Shown here piece by piece: positions 12,140 through 25,203 of a DNA stretch of 64,000 nucleotides. The position numbers and the translations under genes were made by a program. Under the pieces are notes generated by a model. The model did not search any database and was not told the origin of the DNA. It saw only the letters and a list, made by a program, of their open reading frames with translations. The DNA comes from Artemia franciscana (lineage: Eukaryota; Arthropoda; Branchiopoda; Anostraca; Artemiidae), in assembly GCF_032884065.1 (NCBI RefSeq), contig NC_088866.1, forward strand, positions 25,485,580 through 25,549,579. The letters run 5' to 3'. Numbering within the stretch: the stretch's first letter is position 1; every line of letters starts with the position of its first letter.

Positions 12140-13663
12140 TTGTGCGTACGTATGGCAAACAAACCTCTTCAGGATTTGGGAATGCCTTCACCTAACTGTA
12201 TTGCTGCTGTTTCGACATGTGTAGAATTGGATCGTGAACAAAGTTACAGTACGAGTGATCTATTGTCGTATGTACAAAATAACATTTCCAAGTTAACGTC
12301 GGAACAAAAAGACATTTATGATACCATAATGCATTGTGTCGATAACAACGTTGGAGAAATTTTCTTTTTGGATGCGCCAGGAGGTACTGGTAAAACGTTT
12401 GTGATAAAACTGGTTCTGGCATCAATTCGATCAAAAAATGATATAGCGTTGGCAATTGCGTCGTCCGGAATAGCCGCAACATTGCTGCCTGGTGGAAGAA
12501 CTGCTCATTCCGCTTTGAGATTGCCTCTGAATTTGCATTCTACAGAAACTCCCACGTGCAATATTTCCAAATCATCTGGGATGGGTAAAGTATTGCAGCA
12601 ATGCAAACTTATTATTTGGGATGAGTGCATAATGGCACACAAAAAATCGCTCCAGGCTCTGGATCAATGCTTGAAAGATTTGAGAGGGAAGTCGAAACCC
12701 TTTGGCAGCACATTAATATTGCTTGCGGGAGATTTCAGGCAAACATTACCTATAATACCTAGATCAACTCCTGCAGACGAAATGAATGCTTGCCTGAAAA
12801 ATTCTAATTTATGGGCACACATAAAAATATTAAAATTAACTACAAATATGCGTGTCCGATTGCAAAACGATGACTCTGGTCAAACATTTTCAGATCAATT
12901 GCTGGCAATTGGAAACGGAAAGCTCCCATTAGACTCAATTTCAGGACGTATACAACTATCTGCTGATTTCTGTAATTTAGTGACGTCCAAAAATGAATTG
13001 ATTGAAAAAGTATTTCCGAATATTCTAAAAAATTATAAAAATAATAAATGGCTAAGTGAAAGAGCGATTCTCGCACCCAAAAATATAGACGTCCACGAAA
13101 TCAACAATATTGTTTTGACCAAGATTCGAGACCAGGCAGTCCTTTACAAGTCAGTCGACACAGTTTTGGAACCAAATGAAGCGGCTAATTACCCATCTGA
13201 ATTTTTAAATTCCATAGATCTTTCAGGGTTTCCACCACACGTGCTACAACTAAAAATAGGCGTACCAATAATACTTTTAAGAAATATCAACCCACCAAAG
13301 CTTTGCAATGGCACGCGACTTGCCGTAAAAAAAACAATGGAAAACCTAATAGAGGCCACAATCTTGACAGGGCCTTTTGAGGGTGAGGCTGTTCTTATTC
13401 CTCGCATTCCCATGATTCCAACGGATCTGCCTTTTCAATTTAAAAGATTGCAATTCCCAATTCGATTAGCATTTGCAATCACCATTAACAAAGCTCAAGG
13501 TCAATCATTAGAAAAATGTGGTATAGATCTTAATACTGATTGTTTTTCCCATGGACAATTGTACGTTGCATGTTCGAGGGTCGGTAAACCTGACAATCTA
13601 TTTATATGCAGCGACAATTGGACAGCGAAGAATGTTGTATATTCGCAAGTTTTACGCAGTTAA
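12140..13663 (+). pseudogene. Helitron Pif1-like DNA helicase domain
   Basis: The longest open frame in the window, 507 codons, encodes the SF1B (Pif1 family) helicase of the Helitron. It unwinds the strand displaced during rolling-circle transposition. Visible motifs: Walker A GGTGKTF (about 12,380), Walker B/DEC box IIWDECIM (about 12,611), motif III AGDFRQTLP (about 12,725), a TTNMRVRL segment (about 12,838), AFAITINKAQGQSLEKCGID (about 13,469) and YVACSRVG (about 13,561). All key residues look intact and the domain ends with NVVYSQVLRS and a TAA. The ATG at 12,140 is internal to the parent protein, not its real start. The domain is intact but cut off from Rep by a frameshift, so I call it pseudogenic. 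Confidence 0.88.
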
Positions 13664-13674
13664 TTTGTATTGTA

Positions 13675-13981
13675 TCTATCTATCTATCTATCTATATAAA
13701 AACGAGTTGTGTGTATGCATGTTTGTTTGTTTGTAAAAAGAGCGTTTGCGTATGACGTCATTATTAGTACATACGGCTTTGTATATGCACAGACAATGGG
13801 AAAGCCAAGAATGTTGTATATTCGCAATTTTTACGTAGTTTGAAACACATATATAAATCTATCTATATTCACAGGTGGGACACAGGGACACAACTACAAT
13901 GGCGCGTAACTAATATGGCGCGTAACGACTTACGCGCGCGGGGGGGCTTGGGGGGGCGCGAAGCGCCTCCCCAACAGCTAG
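13675..13981 (+). mobile_element. Second Helitron 5' terminus sharing the same 3' end
   Basis: Right after the helicase stop, A|TCTATCTATCTATCTATATA begins at 13,675. It is followed by AAAAACGAGTTGTGTG and a TGACGTCA site, the layout of a fresh Helitron left end. Inside it, GACAATGGGAAAGCCAAGAA and GTTGTATATTCGCAA repeat the last coding residues of the helicase found just upstream. The piece ends at the shared hairpin and CTAG. It is a 307-bp non-autonomous Helitron fused to, or inserted in, the larger one. Confidence 0.65.
13945..13981 (+). terminator. Helitron 3' terminal hairpin and CTAG end
   Basis: A GC-rich palindrome (GGGGGGCGCG and GCGCCTCCCC around AA) stands about 5 bases before CTAG. 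Helitron transposition ends at this structure. The same hairpin, cut short, is seen near 38,735. Confidence 0.8.
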
Positions 13982-15228
13982 TACTCATATAAAAAAGATT
14001 ATTTTTTTTTTGCCAATCCACTGTCTCAATTAAAAAGCGTCAATTATTTTTATGTTCTCATTTAACTCTTATTGTAAATGGAAAGGCAGTATAATCTAAA
14101 AAATATTTTTTTTTGTAATTTCTTTCTTACTATATTTTTTCTTGTTTGCTTGATTTTTGCTTACTTCATGCTCTCATGTTCTTATTTTCCTTTTCTTTTT
14201 TCCTTGTTTTTGCTGTATTTATGTATTATTCACACTTTTTTTTTTGTTATTTCTATTACATTTTAACTTGTTTGGTTATTTTTATTTTATGTTTTTTTCT
14301 GTTCATGAAGGCTTCCTTCATGAAGCCAAATCATAAAGCTTCCTTTAAGCCAAAATATTGGGACTTTTTTTTTGTATTTAAGCCCTAAGTATAAAGAAAG
14401 TTTATTTTTCAAAGTTAATCTTCTTTTGTAAATCTTTACCCCTGTTGATATATTTTCATTTTAATGTAATTATAAATATCAAAGCAGTATGATCCATAAA
14501 GTTATCTACATCAGAATACACTAAGTGTCCTAGTGTATATAATCTAATTGTGTAAAAATATAGAGAAGTATAATTTTTTTTCCATTTTGCCATTTTGTTC
14601 AGTATTTTCCTGTATGACTATTATCTTGAACTAACTATTGTTCTACATCTGGACTGCAAATAGTAAATGATTATAGTTTTCATTAGGTATATTTTTCCAT
14701 GATCAGAGGGTGCCATGTTTTAGAAATGTTTCATGCCATTTTATGTGTTATCATACTCAATACAATCTATCCTGCAACATAAATAGTTCAATATATAGTA
14801 GACTGTAATATTATAAAAAAAAGATGTTTCTTTCTGGCATCATATCCAGGAAAAATATTGTCTATACTTGGGGGAGAGGGTCTATACCCCCCCTCCTTTC
14901 AATATTATTTCTTGTAATTTATTACAAAGCTAAGCAAACACAGCTTTTCAAATTCCTCCCTTATCCACTTTATTCATGACCTATCCCATTATTTTCAAGC
15001 TTTTTTATAACACAAATTGCACTAAGTTGACAGAAAAATATACACAGTAGTGCTATAAAATGAAACAATGTTTGGAATGAAACATCATTTTGCTTTATAT
15101 ACTGGAAAAGTAAAGTTTTTATACTTTGTGAGATGTTAGTATGCGCCCCTTCCCCTTTTCAACACTGTATTGCCTCTAATTACTTCAGTAGTAGAAGATT
15201 ATAAAATTCAATTTATTTATTTTCTTAG
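13982..15228 (+). other. Presumed intron sequence upstream of the first visible CENP-N-like exon
   Basis: Very T-rich sequence with long T runs at 13.99-14.4 kb and no exon that I can support. It ends in TTTATTTATTTTCTTAG, a good 3' splice site. The intron must therefore begin further left, possibly beyond the Helitron. Confidence 0.5.
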
Positions 15229-15380
15229 GATGCCTGGAGAAAGAGCAGTCTTTTGTCTGGTATTCATCCAAAGCAATATTAGAAGATAATTCAGAAACTT
15301 TAAATGATGCTGTCAAACAGAATCCAGAACAAGCCTACAAAATCTTTAAGAATGCATTGGCTCCTAATTGCTCCGACTTG
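15229..15380 (+). CDS. CENPN: CENP-N-like exon a (internal)
   Basis: The exon follows TTTCTTAG and ends before GTAAAT. Two bases complete a split codon, then 50 codons run [14 protein letters not shown] .. [20 protein letters not shown]. It aligns in position with the human segment around QKVWDVFQMSKG and the KKILQRALKN helix. The end is phase 0, matching exon b. An alternative frame (MPGERAVF...) stops after 18 codons, so this frame is preferred. Confidence 0.6.
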
Positions 15381-18300
15381 GTAAATTTTAGTTTGAAGTT
15401 ATGTATTCACACATTTTAGAAAGAAACATATTCCCTCCTCTATTATTTGTAGGATCCCTCCCAACTAATAAAATGTTAGCAGTAAGATGTCAAAACCCAT
15501 TAAAATTTTGAAACTGTTCCTAAATATATGCATTGTTTTTGTATCTGACCTTTCCTCCTCATCTCAGATAATATGATAATGGTCCTTTAAATCTAAAGTC
15601 AAAAGAGTGTGGAACCAATGAGAGGAGAAACATTGGTTTGATAGAAATTACAAACTACTACCACGACTGACATTGGTGCACTACTGAGCAGAACTAGACA
15701 ATATAAAAGAAGTATAATTAAAATTTAATTTCAAATTAATTCAAATTTTTAAATTAAAATTAAAATTTGGATTTCAATAAAAGGCTTAAGTTATGTGAAT
15801 TGAGCTTTTTAGAATGTTAGTAGGCTAGTAAAAAAAAAAGTTTAAATGCAATTATACATATTGTTCCATTTTTGTAAAAGTGCTTCTTTGGCCTAATATA
15901 AAAGTTTGACAATGATGTAAAAAATGAACACATTTTTATTTTTGTTCAGGTGTTTATAGTTAAGTTTATAATTCTAGTGAGGAACAGGGGAAGATGCAGC
16001 ATTAATTTTTTGGGATGTACCACCAAACCTTGTGCTCTCTCGTTAAGATTTTTTGAAGATCCATCCCTGTAATTAGTGCAACTCTTTACTTTCTGAGTGG
16101 GGTGTGTGCTCATAAAACCACTCCCTGAATCTGCTCCAGGTAGCTGATACTAAATGGGGTAGTTTTTTTTTTCTCTCAAAAACAAGCTTAGTTTGTCTCT
16201 TTTAGCAGTCTTCATACTGTTTGGTTGGGTCTATGGGCAAGGCCATGACCCAACCAATGATTTCTATAAACACTTATAGAAATCATAACCTTATGATTTC
16301 TATAAGGTTAAAAGTTGGTGTTTTAATGATGTCTACAAAAATCTTTTTTTTTTGTTTAGAATTTCCCATTGCCATATTTCCCATTATTATAGTGTTTAAG
16401 CTGTAGAAACTTTAAAACCTTAAATATAAAGTAGGTTTTATCCCATGTTCATAATTACATGTGCCATGTAGTTAAGTTACATTAGACTAACCATAACCTT
16501 TCACACTTTAAACAAGCTCTTTCAAACTGGGTAGAAATAAAAAATCCATAAACCCATCATAAGCATTGTTGATTACCATTGCAATCATCATAAGCTGACA
16601 ATAAAAAAATAAAAATTTGAAATCTAGAGTTCTTGTCGAATATATTGAGGTAGCAGACCAACTGGCCAGCAGCTCCTTATATAATCCAGTAGACCCTAGA
16701 TTGAAAGCCCAGACCTACAAAGATGTACTTAGAAGAACAGCTCCTTCAACAACAAAAATTCTGTCCCTGTTCTTATTTTCTTCACAGACAGACGATATTC
16801 TTTATTATAGAATCAAAAGCAACGCTCTGAATGTGGGAAAAGAGGGGCTGATCCATACTACAGATTTTGCAAAGATTTTCTTGGAAAAGTTTATTTGTTA
16901 ATTGGTAATTGCTCATCCACAACCTCCATTTTGTTGGTTCTATGCTGACTTTCCAATAACTTAGCATTAACATGTATGACATAAATTTTTATGTAAAGAC
17001 TGAGTCTGCATGGAAGCACAATTTGCTCCGTTATATTGCATAACATAGTGTAAAGTCTTAAGTTAAACTAGTGTGAAAGGCTTTTCAGCATAGTGTACAA
17101 GCACCTTTATTCTCTGAATTAAAACACATATTGTGACATTACACTTTTGAAGTGATACTTGAAGAATTTTGGGTGTTCCATGCTGTAAACTTGAAACATA
17201 TTTACTTGTTTTACTTTATTCTTTTTTTTATGAATGCATTGAAGTTCCTGTACAGCATCTTTTTCATCAAAAGCTTTTACACAATTCACTGCAAAAGGGA
17301 GTTGTGACTTCTCTACTTGATGATCTCAGAGTTTTCTTAATCACCCCTTAATATCCCTTACACTATGTTTGGTCCTTTGCTTGACATTATCAATACAATA
17401 ATTTTCAACAAAAATTAAATGAATAAAAATCAGTAAAAAAAAAAAAAAAAAACACAGCAACTAATATTCTTGCAATATATAGCAGTCAGGTTATAGGTTA
17501 ATATAGGTTAATACATAGTATAGGTTAATAATATAATGTATAGGCTAATGTTATAATATAGGTTAATAGGTTAATACACAACAGAAATTGCTTTGCACTT
17601 GCAAAAGGGGGGTAATGACTGGAATTTTCTTACGGCTCTGCTTATGGACTGCTTTATTGACTGAAAACTCATCCGAAATTTTGGTAATAATTCAAAGGTA
17701 AAAAAAAATATGCAGTCTGTTACGTAAATGTGGGACTTAGACAAGACTGCAATGTATTAAAGATTTTTTAACGCCCCCAGAGATTTATTAGTTACCTTCT
17801 GCTTCTGACAACAGGAGTGCTGTCTGATTAGTGGTGGCTGGTTTGATGACTGGCAAGTTTGCCAAAATTTTATGTAAGCGAATTGGGGCTAAGAGTTTAT
17901 TACTTATAGTTATTAACTCTTTAATTACGTAAGCTAAATATTTAAAGGAACTTAATTGGCTAGAGCCTTTGTTTATAATTTCTTTATGTACTTGGTAAGC
18001 TTAAATTTCCCCGCATATTTTTCACTGTTTTCACAAAATAGGAAATAATAAAAATAAAAATTTATTTAAAAAAAAGAGCAATATTGAAGTCTTATAATAA
18101 TTAACACCATTTAGAAGTACTACTGCTACTACTACAACTCGCTGCAGCACCAAAACACCTGAGGCTAACACAGCTACGCACGCTCCTCGTCCATCACAAT
18201 CTATTCAAAGTCTCTCACTTTGCACCCTCCCAGCCGTTTCACTTAAATCTTTCTTTATATCCTCTTACCCCAAGTGCGGACGACATGCTGTTCGTTTAGC

Positions 18301-21300
18301 CCTAGACCATTTGCCGAAAAGGACATTCTTTGGCAATCTGTCATCCTTCATCCAAAACGTACCCTAGCAATCTAACACATCTCTCATTATAGCCTTAGAA
18401 AAGTGGATTGAGCCACATTTTTCGCACAACCTACTGTTAGAAATATGGTACGTTTTTCTGGAAGACATCAAGCAAGTCTTCATCCACTTTTCAGAGCGCC
18501 CAGGCTTCAGAACCATATTTGACCACTGTTATCTTTGTAGCTTCTAATATTCTAATCTTGGTTTGCAGACTTATCTAAAGACCTATTCTTCCAAACTTTT
18601 TTTTTTTACTGTGAAAAAAACGCCCTAATCCTTGGCTATTCTACTTTTAACATCTTCACTGTTCCCGCCGTTTTTACTAATAATTAAATATAAAAAACAA
18701 CTTTTTTTTACTTAAGTTAAGGAGCTACATTAAAACTTAAAACGAACAGACCCCTCTCAACGCCTCGCTCTTTACACCAACATTTGACTCTTTCTCACAA
18801 CTCTACTTTTTAAAACATAAAAAAAAACTTTAGCGTAAAGAGCGAGACGTTGAGGGGGGGTCAACACCTTTTAAATATGGAATAATTTCCGTTCGTTTTA
18901 AGTTTTAATGTCGCTCCTTACTTGCAGTTAAAAAAATGTTTTTTTTTATTTAATTTCTGGACGTTTTCGAATTAATGCATGTTTTGATTTTGGCTCACCA
19001 CACATGAATAATTAAAACGAAATTAGGATATTTTTTTTGGCTAAATGACTTTCTCATAGTTTTGATTGGACGGTTTTGATAAAAAAAAAGGGTGGGTGAG
19101 GAGGCCTAGTTGCCCTCCAATTTTTGGTTATTTAAAAATGCAACTAGATTTTTAATTTTTTACAAACGTTTTTGTTAGTAATAAACATACGTACCCTACG
19201 AATTAACCTACGTAACGAACTTCTATATTTGTGTATTTTTATTACGTATACGAGGGGGCTCGTCCCCTCGTTAATACCTCGTTCTTTATACCAAAACTTG
19301 AATTCTGTCGCAAATCTTTAAGAATAACCCCTGAATCACAAAGGCCTTAGAATAAATAGTTGAAATTACAAAAAATACTTTAGCGTAAAGAGCTAGTCAT
19401 TGTGGAGGAGACGAAATCCCTTATATACATAATATTTTATGTTCATTTTAAGTTTTAATGCTCCTCATTACTTCTAGTTGAAAAAATTATTTATTTTCTC
19501 ATTGTTTTTTTTTTTTTAAATAATGCTGGAAAATCATGCGCTCCCTCCATGGAAATTCTCTTCCCTCATGAAAAATTCTTCCATGGAAAGATCCTCCCAC
19601 GTAACCTCCTCCCCGCAACCCACCCCAACGTGAAAAAGCCCCCTCGAAAACGTCTGTACACCTCATAATTAACAATTACTATGTGTAAACAATGGCCAAA
19701 GCTTGTAACTTCCAGCCCCTCCCCCGGGGACAGGGGGGCTAATTCACCCCCAAAGATAAAGTTAATAGGTTTTCAACTAAGCTGAACAGAATGGCTATCT
19801 CAAAATTTTGATCCAGTGACTGGGGAAAAAATATGCGTCAGAGGGGGCCTAGGTGCCCTCCAATTTTTTGGTCACTTAAAAAGCGCACTAAAACTTTCAA
19901 TTTCCATTCGAATGAGTCCTCTCGTGATATCTTGGAACAACTTGGTCGATACGATCACCCCTGGGGAAAAAAAAAAACAACAAATTGTTAAAAGAAAATT
20001 CTCTGATACCCTGAATCTAATGGTGTGATTTTCGTGAAGATTCCATGACTTTCGGGTGTTTCCTTCTATTTTCTAAAATAAGACAAATTTTCTCAGGATC
20101 GTAACTTTTGATAGGTAAGACTAAACTTGATGAAACTTCAATATTTAAAATCATCATTAAAATGCGATGCTTTTCATGTAACTATTGGTATCGAAACTCC
20201 GTTTTATAGAGTTTCGGTGACTATTGAGCCGGGTCGCTCCTTAGTACAGATCGTTACCACGAATTGTTTGATTCTACCAAGGTAAGTGAAGCTGCCCACC
20301 TGATCAGTCTTCTCGGTACTTAACGTCGCCTTTTCATCTTCACTTATTCCTAGCCTTAGTGACTTCTTCTTCACATTAATTTTCGAAACTACTCTAGCAC
20401 CCTGGACTCGCAAAACCTCTAAAAGTTCATTTATCTTACTCACACCTTCTTCTAGGATGCTTAAGTGGTCAGCAAAATTTAAGTCCAGGAAAGTTTTTCC
20501 TCCCCATTTGATTCCGTATTCACCCATTGCCTTTCCTATGCTCCTGAAGACGAAGTCCATCAAAATAATTCATATAAAGGGGGATAGGATAAACGCCGCT
20601 TAACTTCTGATTCAATACGAAATGTAGAATTTTTTTTATCTATTTCGGAAACTATTATCCATTTAGAAATAAAATCATGTTATAAGTCTAATTTAAAACA
20701 AATCGTCAAGTCAGACTGAACAGGCAAATAAAGTACTAAGAATAGATAAGTGAAACCTAAAACGAATAGAAATTAGAAAGAAGGAACAGCGGATTATTTT
20801 TTCTTATGTAAAGCTGTGCTGTCATTGATGTTCCATAGAAAAAATGAACCAGTGGAAGTTCCGATTTCCTATGCTGTGCTGAAAGACAGTTTTCTTGCTA
20901 TTCATTTACTTGGCATTTCGTCCTCAAAACTCCAAATTAAAGCGAGTATTAATGGTGTCGTTGATAACACAATCAGAGCAGTTCATACTGGACCTTTAGA
21001 AAAAGGATTATGGCATCCTATGTACACCAAACTTCTTTTATCATAGTCTGTGCAGAATAGTGTTGAGTTTTAAAGAGACCTGCCCGCACTTTCATCATAT
21101 AGAAGGGATGGTTGTAGAAGCCTGGGGGAGCCTTGATCTGAAATCAAAATCTCTTATTGAAAAAAGTGTAAGATGTTTCTAGTGTTCCTAGCATATCCTG
21201 ATCCAATCGAGCATTACTGGAAACTCTTAATACAAATCATTCTGTCTGTAGAGTCATTTAAAAAGAAAATTGTTATTGTCCCAACTTCAAGAAAGACGCT

Positions 21301-24300
21301 AAAAATTTTAGTTAGTTTGTACTTCAGTTTTTTAAACTCTCGGATTTTGCTTTACACAAAAGATGAGGGTCACTTGGAAATCGCTAAGGGCTGATTTTTG
21401 TAAATTTAAGGAAAGAACGGACGTAGCGTTTTTCAAGGTAAAAACAGCCGTCCTTATTCAATGTGGGCATGTTTGCGCCAGCGTCTGAACTAACATTTCT
21501 TTCTTGACTGGGTCTTTTTTGTGCTGAATTCAAATTGTCGGAATATTTTCAATGCAAGATTTTTGGAGAATTTACTAGCTCACTTTATATACCACTTGAT
21601 GGCTTGGGCAATCAAATTGTCTTGGTTTAGTGTCTGCCATCTAGAAATGTCTGCCTGTGAAAAAGTCTGCGCAAAATTATTCGCACTAACACGCTCCAAA
21701 AACACTATGTCCTCGACGAGATGTCACAGCAAGTCGTACTTGTAACATGATTCAACCAAAGAAATATAGCTAATAAATTACCACCCCGTGCACTTATAAG
21801 TATAGAGATAAAATTTGAAAACGATTGCATTTTAGTTTGGTCAAGAAAAAACTAAATTGAACAACTACGTTTATGTGAACATCTCCGAGACGTTTTTTAA
21901 CGAAAAACGAAACCAAAATTATAAACTAGCAAAGAAAAACTTACACTAATCAAAATATTTTCCCGTTTTTAGGAAATTCTTTTCGTATTTATTATGGATA
22001 GATTTAGTGGTCGTAGAATACATTTGTCTTAATTATTATAATTTGTGGTGACTATTATACACAATTGGTTGTTCGATTTTTTTTGGATCTCCTTCAGGTT
22101 TCATTGTATTTTTTTTTTTGCATTTGAAAAATAATTTGTTGTTTAAACCAAGAGAGAATAAAAATTATCTTCATAGAACTCTTTTTGTCTAATTTACAGA
22201 CTGTAGAATTTAAACATGCCGAAAGTACGTGTCGAAAGAGCATATTCAAAGAAAACGAAACGAAGAAAAGCAAATGTCCTTAAAAGAATAATTATTAAAC
22301 TGAGAAGTAAAAAGTCCTGTTTCCACACCTTTATCCGTGCAAGTTTTTCTCCTTCTTTTAAGATTCTAGTTTTTCTATTTTTTTGGTTTTTACAGGCTGT
22401 TGAATTTAAACATGTCGAAGGTAAAAGAAGAACATATTTCTCCTGTTTGTACGCCCTTGGACAAAAGAAGAACAAAAAATCTCAGAAACCACGCTCAGTT
22501 GGCCTTGTGTTTTCTCATGAACAAGATGTTATCTTTTCGACTACGTCTAAGATTAATCAAATAATAATTGATGTAAGTGCTAAATTTTATGCATTATTTT
22601 AACGTTATTCAGTTACAGGGCACTTTGACAAGTACACTGCCGGAAAGTCTTCTGGATCTATCGTTTTTTATAACTCGACTTTATAAAGTTCTAGCAAGAG
22701 AAAAAGAAACAAGTTTACGAATTCCGGTGACGAATTTTACGTAATATGCAACCGAATACGCAATGTGAAAAAACGGATTTTTCGGTAACAAATATTCAAA
22801 ACTCTGTTTTGATATCCCTTTGGGGTTCAATGATTCATACATTTGTAAAAATACCATGTTTTGACATATGCGAAAAGATGGGAGATGGTCGATTTAAAGG
22901 CCCGAGTAAAGAAATCTAAAATTTTCTGCTTAACATCTACTATATACGGTTGTTTAGACTGATAGTCCTCATGTCTGATCAGTGACTTAGGTTCCGGACC
23001 GTATCCAGGATTCATTTTTTTGGGGGGAGGGGGGTATGTTTTGTGCTTTTTATTCTAGTTTCATTTTTCTTTCTTTACTCCTCTAGCATATTTTTGTTCT
23101 GTAGTGATTTTTTGGGAGTTGCCAGTGTATGATTCAGACTTTATATATCAATTTTGCTGCAGGTCTGGTAGTTTTCGACTCTTTATTTTTAGGTGACTGT
23201 TGTCTACACACGTATGCTCTTTGCTTTGAGGCAATTAGAAATTAAATGGCCGCATTGTTATAAGATATTAAGCATTTTGAAAAGCCGCAGTGTGTGAACT
23301 TTGCAATGGTATATGTTTCGTGAATTTTATTAGATTATAACTCAAACTATCTATCTTGAAAAAGAAAATTGAATATTATTGAATTTTTGAATTTGAATTT
23401 TATTTGAATTTTAGAAACTCAAACTATCTATTTTTAATGTGGAAACCCGCAGGTATCTGGTTTCTGCCCTCTGGTATCTAGTATCACATTTAAGTATATA
23501 ATAACAACAATTATCTAAATATTTTAGGTTCATATTGATGTATGAGAACTAGACAGATACTTTGGAATATAGCCCCTCTCATCTCAAATCTCAGATATTT
23601 TTACGGTGTTGCCATAATTTTTTATAAACGTCACCTTTTTTGCATGTTTGTTCTTAATTTTTTTTTCTTTAAAAACTTTCTCAAAATCTCCTTTCAATTT
23701 GGCAAGAGACTGTCAAAAATTATATTATATGCAGCAGTACGGATTGTGGAAATTCATATTTTCATTGGCAGTCTAAAAACAAAAAATCTTAATTAAAATC
23801 TTTTAAAATAGGCTACCAAGGTAAAGTCTCCTTATTTGGTTAAACACGTTGGTTTTGTAGAATTTTCATTTTCAAACATTATAAATGAAAACTAAGTGTG
23901 TAAAATTATATATTAAAACTCGATCCGATTGCGGGGTTTTCTTTGAGCAGAATTTACATGATTGTCTGTTTACGCATCCTATTGCTCTTCACTCTTCTGA
24001 AGTCAATCCATACAAGAGCCCCATTTAAGTTACCATAAGTAAAGCGACAGAGAGTCATTGTATTGACAATTTGTTCTTTTCCGTTGGATTTAATACGTTT
24101 TATGTCGGCTTATAATAGTATAATGAACAGATTGCACTTTTAATGCTCGATTAATCAACTAAATTAATATTTGATAACCCTAATTTTTCCATTTTAATGC
24201 ACTCACAAATCTTGAACACAAACAAATCATGATTTTTAAAAAGCAAATGCCATCAATTCATCTTACATTGTGAATGTGCTGATTAGATTTATATTTTCTA

Positions 24301-25114
24301 TATCGCCATTGAAAATAATGACCTTTTTTCTGTCATCACAAGACGGCAAATTGTCGGCGTGGTGTTGATATTTCGCAAATCGAACGCCCATTGTGTAGAA
24401 TCAAATAAAAAGGCAAAATTTTGATTCATGTCGATAGCAATGCTAATTCAAACGGGGTTAAGGTGTATGCATCATAGGCAGCGCAATAGTGCTGTCTATG
24501 TGAAGAGCGATGTGAACACAATGTATTACTCATTTATTATTTTTTTGGTTTTTCTTTTTTTAGACCAGGACACTTCGTATAGAAGGAGTTATCGTAAAGA
24601 CTTTCAAAGGGGCTCATTTGATTGGAATTGCAAGTTCAGGTGCCCTTTCTAGTAGTCGAAAGTGATTGAAGGGCAACCAGACCCCTCCCTCCACTCCCAT
24701 CTTTTCCCCAAATACATCCTAATCAACGTAGTTGAAAGGTTCGATAACTATGTCTTTGAGTCCCCCACGCCCCTCGGAGCAAGGGTTGTAAGTTATGCCC
24801 TGGGGGCATATAAGGTTTTTATGAAATGACTGGTCGTATGAACTGTGGATCGAATGGGGCTCATTTGGAAAAAGTTTTTAAAACTAATTTAAAAAAGATG
24901 CATTGAGGTTACTTAAAATAGTATTAATCGATGTCTGTGGTATTCATCAGTTTAGGCTATTTACATTAGTGAAACAAAATTATTTCAGTATTTTACATTA
25001 TAGTATAATTATTTTAGTGATGAAAAGTATTACAACAATAGGAATTATAATTATTTAAATTATGTATGGTATACATAATATTGAATATCGTATTATATTA
25101 TTTTTGGATCGTAA

Positions 25115-25203
<89 letters not shown>

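Larger units (their letters stand above)
8770..13981 (+). mobile_element. Helitron, near full length, Rep/helicase type, inactivated
   Basis: The left end reads A|TCTATATATATATAAAAATA, the usual TC start of a Helitron after a host A. The right end has a GC-rich hairpin (GGGGGGCGCG-AA-GCGCCTCCCC, about 13,950-13,972) followed shortly by CTAG and a host T at 13,982. Between them lie a Helitron-like N-terminal domain, a Rep domain with an HUH motif, and a Pif1-like helicase, all on the + strand. Helitrons replicate by rolling circle and leave no target duplication, which fits here. The coding region has several stops and frameshifts, so this copy cannot make a full protein. It lies upstream of, or within an early intron of, the CENP-N-like gene. 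Confidence 0.92.

Noticed and set aside
14078-14388. Hydrophobic + strand frames considered as small membrane proteins
   Set aside because: T-rich low-complexity DNA gives phenylalanine- and leucine-rich frames by chance. No codon bias or conserved motif.
22216-22602. 128-codon + strand frame starting MPKVRVE
   Set aside because: It reads through two splice acceptors and an intron-like pyrimidine tract. Only 22,396-22,572 fits as an exon with matching phases.
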